Shown one piece after another: positions 8,160 to 17,699 of a stretch of 25,669 nucleotides of DNA. This DNA comes from Stentor coeruleus (taxonomy: Eukaryota; Ciliophora; Heterotrichea; Heterotrichida; Stentoridae): positions 1 to 25,669 of the forward strand of contig MPUH01001028.1 in assembly GCA_001970955.1 (NCBI GenBank). Reading direction: 5' to 3'. Below the pieces are notes generated by a model that worked only from the letters and a program-made list of their open reading frames with translations, had not been told where the DNA came from and searched no databases. Numbering within the stretch: position 1 is the stretch's first letter; the number at the start of each line of letters is the position of its first letter. Both the position numbers and the translations under genes were made by a program.

Positions 8160-8914
8160 AATAAATATGATTTTTATTATATAAGAGGAAGGTAGATTGG
8201 AAAATTATTGGGTTTATAGGTTTGATAAGATGGATGAAGTTGTTTTTATGTTGGGTTTGGAGGATTGGGAGTATGATTATATTTAAGGTTTAAGTAAGGA
8301 GAATTTTTTATGAGTAGGAGGATGATGATCGGTTTTAAATTTAGATTAAGTTTAGATTTTATAAAGTTTTTTTTTAGTTGCTGTTTGATTTTATAATTAT
8401 TAGCAGTGCTAGAATATAAGAGCATTCTTATAGCTTTGGCATATGTACTGATTTAAAGTTATAAATATAAAAATCCAAACGTAATTAAAATTTACCTAAT
8501 AATTAGATTTATAAGATAAACTTCCATCAATGATAATAAAATTTAATCCGAATACTAGAAAAAAATTATACTTTGTAATATTTTTAATCTAATAAAGCAC
8601 CAAGCCAAATCTTAAAAAAAATATTTTCTTCTTAACTTAACCCCCTAATCCTCCTCATAAACATATGAAATCCTAAAACTTATTCCTTCAAAAATCCTAG
8701 CCATCCCAAATCCTCCCCACCAAAAAAACCCAAACCCTTCTAATTTTAATTTCTAACAAAATTTCCCCTAATCCAGCCTATTTCCATCTTCCTTAACCCT
8801 AGCCTTCTAATAATCCTCATATCCCTCCCTCCCAGTTCACTTTTTTTATAGTATTCTTAAAAGACTTAAAAATTTCATCCAAAATGGGTCAATCTAGACT
8901 CCATAATTGTTAAT
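8160..8914. other. Intergenic region with opposite strand skew at its two ends
   Basis: These 755 bases separate two plus-strand genes. Bases 8170-8340, just after the E1-like stop, are G-rich on the plus strand. Bases 8640-8850, before the zinc-finger gene, are strongly C-rich. The middle is AT-rich. No coding frame, tRNA or repeat is seen. Confidence 0.55.
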
Positions 8915-9331
8915 ATGAAAACCATCAAATCAGAAGACCAAACAGAAGGCCTAAAATGCCACATCTGTAACCAAACAATCAAGCATATTTACTCCTTAGA
9001 AAGACATATCAAAGTTGTCCATGAAGGCCATAGACCATTTGTATGTCATTGTTCTAAAGCTTTCGCTACTCGTGAGCAATTTACACGACATACAAACTCT
9101 AAACATTCATTAGCCAAGCCTTATATCTGTGAAATGGGTTGTAATAAAGCTTTTGCTTCTTATAGTGCAAGGTCATATCATCATAAAATCCTTCATGAAA
9201 AATTAAAGTATCGATGTCCTTGGCTTGGCTGTGAAAAAGAATACTCTTCATCGTTTCATCTTTCTAAGCATTTGAAAAAACCTCATGATCTACTTTTACA
9301 AGTGATAAATACTATTCAGTTTTTAGATTAA
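8915..9331 (+). CDS. C2H2 zinc-finger protein, four fingers
   Basis: A 138-residue protein that is nearly all zinc finger and so probably binds DNA or RNA in the nucleus. The fingers are C15/C18/H31/H36, C44/C46/H59/H64, C72/C76/H89/H94 and C101/C106/H119/H124. The Cys-to-His gap is 12 and the His-to-His gap is 4 in all four. The Cys-Cys gap, however, runs 2, 1, 3 and 4 residues; one and three are unusual, and finger 2 (C-H-C) may coordinate zinc poorly. The fingers are closely packed, with linkers such as GHRPF and AKPYI, recalling TFIIIA. There is no effector domain. Targets cannot be inferred. Confidence 0.85.
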   Translation: MKTIKSEDQTEGLKCHICNQTIKHIYSLERHIKVVHEGHRPFVCHCSKAFATREQFTRHTNSKHSLAKPYICEMGCNKAFASYSARSYHHKILHEKLKYRCPWLGCEKEYSSSFHLSKHLKKPHDLLLQVINTIQFLD

Positions 9332-10219
9332 GTAATAAAAAGCGTAAATCACCGGTTTTCGATAGAATGATTTGAGTTTTTTGAGGTGGATTTGGGGAAC
9401 ATTTTTATATGAGAGAGGTGTTTTGAGGAAATATATAAGATGATGGTATTTAAATTTTAGATTAGATTTTTTATGATTTTGTGGGTTATTGGGGAAGGGT
9501 TTTGAAGAGAAGTTTGGAAAGGTATGGAAAGGTTTGATGGAAGAGTTGGTTGAAGAATAGGGTTGGAAATTATTTTTTTTTGAGGTGGAGATGATGGTGT
9601 AGGCTGGAAAAAGAGATGGTTTTTGTGGGATAATGAGTTTTGGATATTTTGATTAAAAAATTATAAAAATTTTGAGGGTTTGTATAAAGTGGATTTTAGA
9701 TACTAGTAACCTTGTGATTTGTTTGTAAAATGAAGTTTTCTGGATTTAGAATAGGGATTGGATGAGTAAAAAGTTGTAAGGTATCTTTAATATTTATCTA
9801 AAATATGTGAATATATCTTAAAAATTATAGAAGAAAAGCTGCAGAGAAAATGGAAATATGGAATAAATATATACTTACAAGTTCGTGGTTACGCTTTTGG
9901 TACTGTTTAAACTATTCTAAATTTATAAGTATAAAAAAAGTTGAATAATTTATTATATAAGACTGCAATCAAAGATATAAATAAAGTCTAAAAGTATTTA
10001 TCTAATGCATTATAACAAAGTTCTCAAAAACTTTAGGTAGGAAGATTGAATGAAGATAAAGCATTAGTTTCGCGCGCTATTTTTCCTATAAAACACTTTA
10101 TTGAAGAACAAGCTAATAAATGATCCATTTATAATTGATTTCTAATAAAAAAAATCAATCTTAATTACAATCTAATATAAACTAATCAATATTTTATATA
10201 ATATATGAGATTTAAATTA
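9332..10219. other. Convergent intergenic region
   Basis: These 888 bases lie between two convergent genes. Bases 9360-9660 are strongly G-rich on the plus strand (3' flank of the zinc-finger gene); the rest is AT-rich. At 10068-10078 sits TTTCGCGCGCT, a CG-dense island that includes TTTCGCGC, the E2F/DP consensus, although neither neighbour starts here. No tRNA or open frame is seen; an unannotated RNA gene cannot be excluded. Confidence 0.5.
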
Positions 10220-11866
10220 TTATCTAAAAGGTTTTTTATCCAGACTGCGTACCCTATTCCGATCGCGTAAGGGTGAGCATTTAGGAACTGCTTTAATTTT
10301 GTTTACACTGCTCTGAGTTGATTTAAGAAAAGTTTTATGAGAAGAAACTTTCGACATATGTGATCTTTCTGTAACATTTTCACTACTTCTATCTGTTCTA
10401 ATTGATAAACTTGTACCAGGGCGAGAAGTTCTATATACACTAACACTTCTTTCACATTTATCTTCAATATAAGTTTCAAGATTTAATAAATTAGAACCAA
10501 CTCTAGCAAAAAGCCCTCCTCTACATAAAGCTACACTTACAGCTTTACCTTTAACTTGATATGTGAAATCTTTTAATTTACTATATTCAGCACTTTGACC
10601 CATTTTTTTCATAGTCTCAGCAAATAATTTATCGATATGAACTAGATAATTTTTTCCTTCACTTGATACTTTTTCTGTGTCGATTGAAAGAAGTTTTGAA
10701 GCTAAATATCTTTCTTGCTCTTGTGATGTTATAAGTAAACGTTTAAGCTCTTCAACTTCTATGGTTAAAGATGCTATTTGCATATCAGCACTTTTTTTAA
10801 TTTCTTCAGTTATGTTTTTTAGCATTTGTATTTCTTCATCTTTTATAGAAAGTTGGCAATAAGGATAGCTTTCGTTTTCTATATCTGATATGTTTCTACT
10901 AAGTTTTAAAAGTGCTTTATTTAATTGATCTTGAATAAGCTCAGATTTATGAAGTTTGTTGTTACTAGTTTCTAATTCTTTTTCAACATCCTTAAGTCTA
11001 TCTATTTCCAATTCAAAAGTGCGAATTTTATCAGCATGATGTTCTTTTTCATTTTCCAATACTCTAATCTTTCCATTCAATGCCATATTTTGACTAAGAT
11101 TCTCTTGTATTTCTAAATCCTTATTTTGAAGTATATCAAGAAGATAATTCTCTCTATCTCTAGCAGATTTAATATTTTGATTCAATTGATCATTAAGCTT
11201 TACTACTTTATTCTCCAAACTTTCAATTTTCTTATACAACTGAGCTGTTTTATCATTTGATGCTTCAACCTGCCTACTGAGTATTTTTAATACAGTATTT
11301 TGTTTTATGTATTTAGCTTTAAAATCAGTTCTCCCTGTGATTTCTTCAAAGTCAACACCTGGACTCTCAATAAGTGCTGCTAAAGCAAATTCAGATGCAA
11401 AACTTTCAAAAGGATCAGCATGAGTTTCATAATAACTCTCATTTATTTCTTCTGGACCAGGTCTTGCATCTTCTGAAAAACTTCTGAAGAGGAGTCTAGG
11501 ATATGATATTTCTTCAGGAAGTTCTTTTAAAGTTTCTATTTTTGATGCTGGAAATAGAGGTACCCATTGATGAACATTTTTTAATAATGAGACTGGGATG
11601 TTTACACCGAAAAGCTCAGAACGATGAACATTTTTTAATAATGAGACTGGGATGTTTACACCGAAAAGCTCAGAACGTGGAGAGTCTTTTATTCTAATTT
11701 CTAGTATTGAAGACACTGGTACATCAATTTCTCTTTTTTCTTGAACTAAATTTAGCAAATTAAGCACTTGCAATAGTTTGTTATTAGCAGAGATATAAAT
11801 GCTAAGCTGTTTTTGGCTCCAGCTACCTTCTGCTCTGATTAATTGAACTTTTTTGTTTGATGACAT
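10220..11866 (-). CDS. C2-like/coiled-coil protein with a GAR-like C-terminal region
   Basis: A 548-residue protein without introns. Residues 5-107 look like a C2 domain (EIRIKDSPRSELFG, IPVSLLKN, QWVPLFP). About 185-400 is a long coiled coil with heptads rich in Leu, Glu and Lys. Residues 410-468 (YQVKGKAVSVALCRGG, LFARVGSNLLNLETYIE) resemble the Gas2-related GAR fold, a microtubule-binding module; this is inference from the hydrophobic and glycine pattern. The tail is basic and Ser/Thr-rich. Residues 64-81 and 82-99 are identical because of a 54-nt in-frame duplication, so the true length may be 530. It is divergent from the next coiled-coil gene. A cytoskeletal or cortical role is plausible but not shown. 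Confidence 0.8.
   Translation of the reverse strand: MSSNKKVQLIRAEGSWSQKQLSIYISANNKLLQVLNLLNLVQEKREIDVPVSSILEIRIKDSPRSELFGVNIPVSLLKNVHRSELFGVNIPVSLLKNVHQWVPLFPASKIETLKELPEEISYPRLLFRSFSEDARPGPEEINESYYETHADPFESFASEFALAALIESPGVDFEEITGRTDFKAKYIKQNTVLKILSRQVEASNDKTAQLYKKIESLENKVVKLNDQLNQNIKSARDRENYLLDILQNKDLEIQENLSQNMALNGKIRVLENEKEHHADKIRTFELEIDRLKDVEKELETSNNKLHKSELIQDQLNKALLKLSRNISDIENESYPYCQLSIKDEEIQMLKNITEEIKKSADMQIASLTIEVEELKRLLITSQEQERYLASKLLSIDTEKVSSEGKNYLVHIDKLFAETMKKMGQSAEYSKLKDFTYQVKGKAVSVALCRGGLFARVGSNLLNLETYIEDKCERSVSVYRTSRPGTSLSIRTDRSSENVTERSHMSKVSSHKTFLKSTQSSVNKIKAVPKCSPLRDRNRVRSLDKKPFR
11569..11676 (-). repeat. 54-nt perfect tandem duplication in the C2-like domain
   Basis: Two identical 54-base copies, 11569-11622 and 11623-11676, encode RSELFGVNIPVSLLKNVH twice. 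The extra copy adds a second strand pair in the middle of a C2-like domain and would be hard to fit in the fold, so it is either very recent or an assembly artefact. Confidence 0.92.
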
Positions 11867-12420
11867 TTTTAACGATTGTTCAAATTATTATCCAATCTTT
11901 AGGGGCTTAGAATAAAATCTATTTCAATTCTAATTACTTCGAATTCTTTTATCTTCTGTCTAATAAACTTATCTATAACTATTATAAAAAAGGCACTTCA
12001 TTAAAATAAAATAAATGTAATGAATTTATTCAAGAATCATATACAAAAAGCTTGTAAAAAATAAAACTTAACACCCATTCTAAATATTATATAAATCTAA
12101 AACTAATAAACTCTTATCCAAAAAATAAAATCGCTTTATTAAAACTAAAAATTTTATGGATTGTCTTATAATAAAAAGATTATTCTAAAGGTAAATTATT
12201 AGTTTAGAAGTTAATATAAAAAAGCTGTTTTTCATTGGAAAATATTATGTTATAATAAAAAGATGTTATCATAAAATCATATAAAAGATATTAATAGTAG
12301 ATAAGCTCAGTAATCAAATTATTTTTGACTAGTTTATGAAAATTATAGATAATTTAGAATATAAAATAAAGGCATATAAATGTTTTTTATTAGTAATTTT
12401 TGATAAGATTATGTAAATAT
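11867..12420. other. Intergenic region between head-to-head coiled-coil genes
   Basis: These 554 very AT-rich bases must hold the promoters of both flanking genes. A short sequence, TATAATAAAAAGAT, occurs twice (near 12167 and 12252). No RNA gene or frame is seen. Confidence 0.5.
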
Positions 12421-14031
12421 ATGAATTTTGATAATAAGTCGTCTGACGATGATAATGAAAGCGATGACTTTCGTAAGAGTACCGAAAAAGTCAAAAAGTT
12501 ACTTGGAAATGATATTATATCTTCATTAGCAACTAAGAAACTACCTGATTTTAAGTCTTCTTTGCAGTATCATATATCAAAATATAAAGTCAATCAGACA
12601 AAAACTAATACTACTAGAAAATCATTTTTGCTTAAAGGCTATATAATGACAAAACTGCAAACTTTAAAAGAAAGTGAAAAGTCTCAAATGATTGTTGAAA
12701 ATTTTTCATCATCAAATTTCAACTTATCTGAAAACACTTTAATAACAAATGATTTCCATCCACGTTCATCATTAAGACATAACAGTGTAGGAGCTTTTTC
12801 TCTTACCGATACTCTTCAACAAGAAATTCGAACATTAGAATATAATCTCACACTAGAAAAAGAAAAAAATAGATTTATTCAAGAAAAACTTCATTTATAT
12901 AAAAACAACTACAAAAATGTATTTAGCCAACTCCAAGATTTACAAGTTGAAGGTAGGAATTCATTTTTATCATCCCCAACAACTGGAGACTCAAAAATTA
13001 AAGGAAATGATCAATTACTCCAAAGAGAACTTCAAGTTAAAATAACTAATATCGATCTTTTAACTCTTAAAATATCAAGCTTGAATCAGCATATTGAAGA
13101 ACAAGATGAAATAATAGAAGAGTATAAAAAAAAAGAACTGAAATGGAGTGAAAACCTTGAAATAGAAATAGATAAATATAATGAAGAAATTCGACAACTA
13201 AAAAACAAAATTCAAATTTATGAAACATCGAAAAAAGAAGAAACTCAAATGGATAAAGATATAAAATCCCTTAAAGGTAAAATTAAAAATTTGGAAATAG
13301 AAAATATAGAATTAAAAGATAAGGTTTTAAAATTAGAAAACCTTAGCTTTGAGTTTAATGAAAAAGAATCAGCACTTAAGACGAAAAATAAGATGTTAGA
13401 AAGCGAGTTATTAGAAAAAGATAAGTTTGTGAAAAAGCTAGAAAATAGGAATATTGAAGAAGTTAATGTTGCATATCAGGATTCACAAAAAATAGAGAAA
13501 AGTCAGATAGGAGTTGTTGAAATATCACAAGGACAAAATGAAATATTTAAAACTGAAGTTGAGAGAATGAGTTCGATGGAGATGTATTATAAAGATGAGA
13601 TTAATAAGATGAACAAAATACTTATAGAAAAATCTATGCAAATAAAAGTTTTACAAAATGAGATCGAAAATCTGCATATCGAAAATGCCAATATCACAAA
13701 AATGCTTACAGAGCAAGAATCACAAAAAAAAATCCTAAAAGAAGAAGAGTCAAACAAAATCCTCGAGCAATCTCAGACCAAAATATCCGAGCTCACAAAA
13801 GAAATCCAATCAATTTCTGAAGAACTTTACAACTCCAAAGTTCTCTACGGTACTTTGCTCAGTATCCTAAAACTCAAAAACATGGAAATCGATCTTTACA
13901 AGTATTCCTCCCAACAAGACAGTAACTTTCAAAAGAATCTCTCAAATCTAAAAATCACAGAAAAAGAGCTTATTGAAATGTAAAATCTATATAGCTTAAA
14001 GTCTCAAACAGAAAAACTAACTTCATTTTAG
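12421..14031 (+). CDS. Coiled-coil protein of unknown function, two exons
   Basis: The ATG at 12421 (MNFDNKSSDDDNES) is the first ATG of the frame; a TTG seven codons upstream is not a likely start. Exon 1 is 12421-13979. A 15-nt intron at 13980-13994 gives a short second exon (LKSQTEKLTSF) ending in TAG at 14029-14031, 531 residues in all. Without splicing the protein ends at TAA 13981-13983, 520 residues. The first 130 residues are acidic then Ser-rich; from about 130 to the end it is nearly continuous coiled coil rich in Lys, Glu, Ile and Leu. No other domain is seen. It is head-to-head with the C2-like coiled-coil gene and 56 bases upstream of importin beta. A structural role is plausible; nothing more can be said. 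Confidence 0.8.
13980..13994 (+). other. Probable 15-nt intron at the gene end
   Basis: The sequence GTAAAATCTATATAG fits the pattern of the three other introns (GTAAA, A at position 10, TAG). Its first codon contains the apparent stop TAA. Splicing gives E-L-I-E-I-L-K-S-Q-T-E-K-L, which continues the coiled-coil pattern for 11 residues. Confidence 0.7.
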
Positions 14032-14087
14032 CATAAGCCTTATAATTAGTTACTATTAATAATATCCATACTCCATATTTTAGTGGA

Positions 14088-16748
14088 ATGAACTCATTGT
14101 CTCAAGCTTTGTATTCAGCCCAATCACAAGACCATTCAGCACGTGAGATGAGTCTACGAACAATGACGCAAATGAGCTACGCTGACCCCGTATCTTTTGT
14201 TTTTAACCTTTCATCTGAACTAGCAAACAGCGCATCTCCTCCAAGTGTCCGCCAACTTGCCGCAATCATGTTAAAGAATACTGTGTTAAATGCTACTAAG
14301 GATTCAATGCTTGAAAAAGTGTGGGACCGAGTAGATTTACAAACAAAAGTTAGTATCAGGAACAATGCTTTAGGCACATTAGCAAGTGAAGATAAAGATG
14401 TTAGACTTAGTGCGTCACAGGTAGTCGCAACACTTGCTTGTTTAGATATTCCTCAAGGACAGTGGTTGGAAGTTCTTGGTATACTCATTACGAATTCTAC
14501 TAACTTAAATAAGGTCTTCAAGATTTCCGCGCTAAGAACACTTGGGTACATTTGTGATGGACTTTCTAATGAATTTGTAGCCAGAGATCAAGCAAATATG
14601 ATCCTAACAGCTATAGCATCAAATATAGACTCAACCGAGACTGATCTAGAAATCAAGACAGTAGCTTTAGCAGCATTTAGAAACTCTCTAAAATTCATTA
14701 AATACAACATGCAAAACCCAAAAGAAAGAGACATAATTATGGATTTACTTTACAATTGTTGTCAAAATAAAGAAGTTAATATTAGAGCGAACTCAATGAT
14801 GATAATATGTGATGTACTTAGTCTTTACTATGACGAAATAGAACCAAATCTTATCCAATTAGGCAATTTAACATATAATATCATAAAAAACGATCATGAA
14901 AACGTTGCAACATACGCTGTAGAATTCTGGAATCAAGCTGCAGATGAAGAAATTGAAAGACTAAAATACTCAGGTAAAGTTTATAGGAAATATACAGAAA
15001 CTGCCGCAGCCAGTCTTATCCCTCTCCTCCTCGAAAGAATTCACTTTATGAACGAAGACCTTGACGNGACATACGCCGTAGAATTCTGGAATCAAGCTGC
15101 AGATGAAGAAATTGAAAGACTAAAATACTCAGGTAAAGTTTGTAGGAAATATACAGAAACCGCCGCAGCCAGTCTTATCCCTCTCCTCCTCGAAAGAATT
15201 CACTTTATGAACGAAGACCTTGACGATTGGACCGTTTACAAGGCTTGTTCATCAACATTAGCTTCAATTTCCGCAATAATCAAAGACAAAATTCTAGAAT
15301 ACGTTGGTGAATACATTGCCTTAAACCTAACAAATGAAGACTGGCGTAAAAGATCAGCAGCTGCTTTAATAATCGGTTCAATATCTGAATCTATACAAAA
15401 CTCAGCCCTTCTTATAAAAGTTGTTTATAGTAATCTTCTCAATCTTATCTCAGATCCAGTATCAAATGTTAGAGAAACAGCATCATGGACTATATCAAAA
15501 ATATGTGAATTTCATGGAGAAGCTATTTATGATAGTAATGCCGCTATAGCTACAATTACTGGGATTTTTAAAGGGCTTAATGATAAGTTAAAAATTGCTG
15601 TTCATAGTTGTTGGTCGATTGTAGGACTTTTTTCATTAGAAGATTGTAAGAAAAGTTTTAATGAAGACCAAGTGAGATCGATTGTTGATGAGTTAATTAA
15701 TGCAATTGAAAAAGTTGATATAAATAGTACTGATAATGATCTAGTATTGGCATTATGGGCTGCGATTATTAGGATATTTGAGGAAGTGTCTGACTATTTT
15801 TATAGTTTAGCATTGGAAAAAGTTATTCCTTTTTTGAATATGCTGAATAATACTTTTAATAGACCTGAAAGATTTTTAGTTCAGTCACAGATATGCTCGA
15901 TTTTCCATGCGATTTTTGGGAAAGTTCAGCATGGGATGATTAATGAAAATATGGCAAATATGTTTATTAGTGCTGTGCTGAGGATTTTTAAAAGCAGGGA
16001 AGCGGTTATTGAAGAGGGGTTGCAGGCAATTGGAGCACTTGCTGATAATCTTGAAAATAAATTTATTGTTTATATTGAGTCTGTGATGCCTTATGTCAAT
16101 TGGTCTTTAGATTGTTCTGTTTCTCCTATTTGTAGATCAGCTCTTATACTCACAGGTGATATGTCCCGTGCTCTTGGTCCTCTTTTTGATAACTACATTG
16201 AAAATATCCTTCCAAAAATTTTCAACATCCTCACAAACGTAGAACTTGAATTTGATACTAAAATAAGAGCAATCGAAACATTGACAGACATAAGTTCTCA
16301 TTGCACATTAAAATTTATGCAATTCCTTCCAAGTGCTATGAAATTCATTAACGAAGCTTCAAAGCATAGTCTTGATCTTGAATTAGAAAAATCAAATCCT
16401 GATTACGCTGATCATTTGTTAGATTTGCGTGAGGCGATTATATCTTTTTATATAGGTCTTGCTCAAGGGCTTAATGAATGCGAAAAAAAAAATGAGCTTT
16501 GTGCATATTTAACAGAAATGGTAACATATGGTCTTGCTATTTTACAACCTCAATATCAACCTAATGATAATATGATTTGCTCTATTATTGGACTTGTTGG
16601 CGATTTAGCTAAATTTTTAGGAAAGGATGCTTCGAATACACTTAAATCAGCATCTTTACTTCATATTATAAACAATGCTTTAAACTCACAAGATCAATCG
16701 ATTAGAGGTGTTGCTGAATATGCAAATGAAAATTTAAAAACAATTTAG
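14088..16748 (+). CDS. KPNB1: Importin subunit beta-1
   Basis: This HEAT-repeat transport receptor carries cargo, alone or with importin alpha, through nuclear pores and releases it on Ran-GTP binding. The importin-beta N-terminal region is clear: REMSLRTMTQM, SVRQLAAIMLKNTV, then VSIRNNALGTL, and IPQGQWLEVLGILITNSTN followed by ALRTLGYICDGL. Further family signatures are VEFWNQAADEE, DWRKRSAAALIIGSI, DPVSNVRETASWTISKICE and AIGALADNLENKF. As assembled it has 886 residues with one undefined residue at 327, caused by N at 15067. The segment 275-327 is repeated as 328-380 with few changes, so the real protein is probably about 833 residues, close to the usual ~860. It has no introns and starts 56 bases after the coiled-coil gene. 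Confidence 0.94.
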   Translation: MNSLSQALYSAQSQDHSAREMSLRTMTQMSYADPVSFVFNLSSELANSASPPSVRQLAAIMLKNTVLNATKDSMLEKVWDRVDLQTKVSIRNNALGTLASEDKDVRLSASQVVATLACLDIPQGQWLEVLGILITNSTNLNKVFKISALRTLGYICDGLSNEFVARDQANMILTAIASNIDSTETDLEIKTVALAAFRNSLKFIKYNMQNPKERDIIMDLLYNCCQNKEVNIRANSMMIICDVLSLYYDEIEPNLIQLGNLTYNIIKNDHENVATYAVEFWNQAADEEIERLKYSGKVYRKYTETAAASLIPLLLERIHFMNEDLDXTYAVEFWNQAADEEIERLKYSGKVCRKYTETAAASLIPLLLERIHFMNEDLDDWTVYKACSSTLASISAIIKDKILEYVGEYIALNLTNEDWRKRSAAALIIGSISESIQNSALLIKVVYSNLLNLISDPVSNVRETASWTISKICEFHGEAIYDSNAAIATITGIFKGLNDKLKIAVHSCWSIVGLFSLEDCKKSFNEDQVRSIVDELINAIEKVDINSTDNDLVLALWAAIIRIFEEVSDYFYSLALEKVIPFLNMLNNTFNRPERFLVQSQICSIFHAIFGKVQHGMINENMANMFISAVLRIFKSREAVIEEGLQAIGALADNLENKFIVYIESVMPYVNWSLDCSVSPICRSALILTGDMSRALGPLFDNYIENILPKIFNILTNVELEFDTKIRAIETLTDISSHCTLKFMQFLPSAMKFINEASKHSLDLELEKSNPDYADHLLDLREAIISFYIGLAQGLNECEKKNELCAYLTEMVTYGLAILQPQYQPNDNMICSIIGLVGDLAKFLGKDASNTLKSASLLHIINNALNSQDQSIRGVAEYANENLKTI
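14910..15225 (+). repeat. 159-nt-period duplication flanking an N (unmerged contig overlap)
   Basis: Bases 14910-15066 recur as 15069-15225 with about three substitutions (for example GTTTATAGG against GTTTGTAGG), separated by GNG. The single N between near-identical ends is typical of two contigs that overlap but were scaffolded rather than merged; the differences could be allelic or sequencing errors. The period is 53 codons, so the frame survives by chance. Confidence 0.9.
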
Positions 16749-17219
16749 ATAATTTCATTTAAGGTTTTATGAATTAGATCTTTTATTTTTTCCTATTTTA
16801 AATTGGTTTCGTTTAAATATAAGTCTGAATCATAATTTTGTTATAATTATTAATCTTACGAAAAATCTGATTGAATTAAATAAAGTAAATTCGCCATTTC
16901 AATATAAAAAAATAATAAGGCATTACTTAAACCTTCTCAAGCCCAATAAACTATGAGGTTTAAAGTTAATATCTTCAAGAAAAAACTAAGTCATTTTTTT
17001 TTGTTCCAATTCAAAGATTTAATTGAGGTAATTATATGCATTCATTAAGAGTATGCTGTATTTTTTTCTACTCTATGTCTCTAATAAATTAAAAGTAAAA
17101 TATTTTATTCTTATTATTGACGAATATAATTTTGATGGATAATTAAATCAACTCACTATAAAATAGCTTTTAAGATGCAAAAGGCTTATATAAAACTTAT
17201 TTTATTAAACTGTAAAAAA
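16749..17219. other. Convergent intergenic region
   Basis: These 471 AT-rich bases lie between the importin beta stop and the stop of a minus-strand zinc-finger gene. I see no gene, RNA or repeat in it. Confidence 0.55.
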
Positions 17220-17699
17220 CTAACTAGATTGTACTTGATGTAGAACTGGATGCAAAGGCAGTTTTACTTCTAGTTGATAATTTTTTATTAATGGCAGATG
17301 AAGTTCTTGGCATGGTAAATTGATGGTATTGCATTCTTTTTTATTGTACTCTTGACTTAATTTTTTTACTAGAAGCTGTAAACTTAACTCAGCAACACAA
17401 TTATCCTTTCTCAACTGATTAGAGACTTCTGCATGTAGTTGTTTGTGTAGATAATACTGACTTAGCTGACGAAAATGCTGGTTGCAGTCAGAAATTTCAC
17501 AAACATAAGGTTTTGCTCCTGTATGGATATTCTGGTGGTCAATCAAATTTTGTTTCGATGATAGAATTTTTTGGCAAATTGAGCATTTAAACTTTCTCAT
17601 TCCAAAATGTGCAGTCTCAATATGCCTATTCAAGTTAATAGAACTGCCGTAGATCTTGCTACAGCCTTCATAGTCACATTTCAGTTTCTTGGTTGCCAT
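17220..17699 (-). CDS. C2H2 zinc-finger protein, three fingers
   Basis: A 159-residue protein. The fingers are C8/C13/H26/H31, C39/C42/H55/H59 and C67/C72/H85/H89, all with the normal 12-residue Cys-to-His gap and joined in one place by a Kruppel-type linker (TGAKPY, 60-65). The remaining 70 residues are Leu- and Gln-rich with no known domain and could mediate protein contacts. It is probably a nuclear nucleic-acid-binding protein; the target is unknown. It is the second small C2H2 gene in the window, but its more regular spacing and different tail give no sign of a recent duplication of the gene at 8915. Confidence 0.85.
   Translation of the reverse strand: MATKKLKCDYEGCSKIYGSSINLNRHIETAHFGMRKFKCSICQKILSSKQNLIDHQNIHTGAKPYVCEISDCNQHFRQLSQYYLHKQLHAEVSNQLRKDNCVAELSLQLLVKKLSQEYNKKECNTINLPCQELHLPLIKNYQLEVKLPLHPVLHQVQSS

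Noticed and set aside
9875..9960. A U1-snRNA-like 5' end (ATACTTAC) after 9875
   Set aside because: The following bases do not form the U1 stem loops or a clear Sm site; an 8-base match is expected by chance at this composition.
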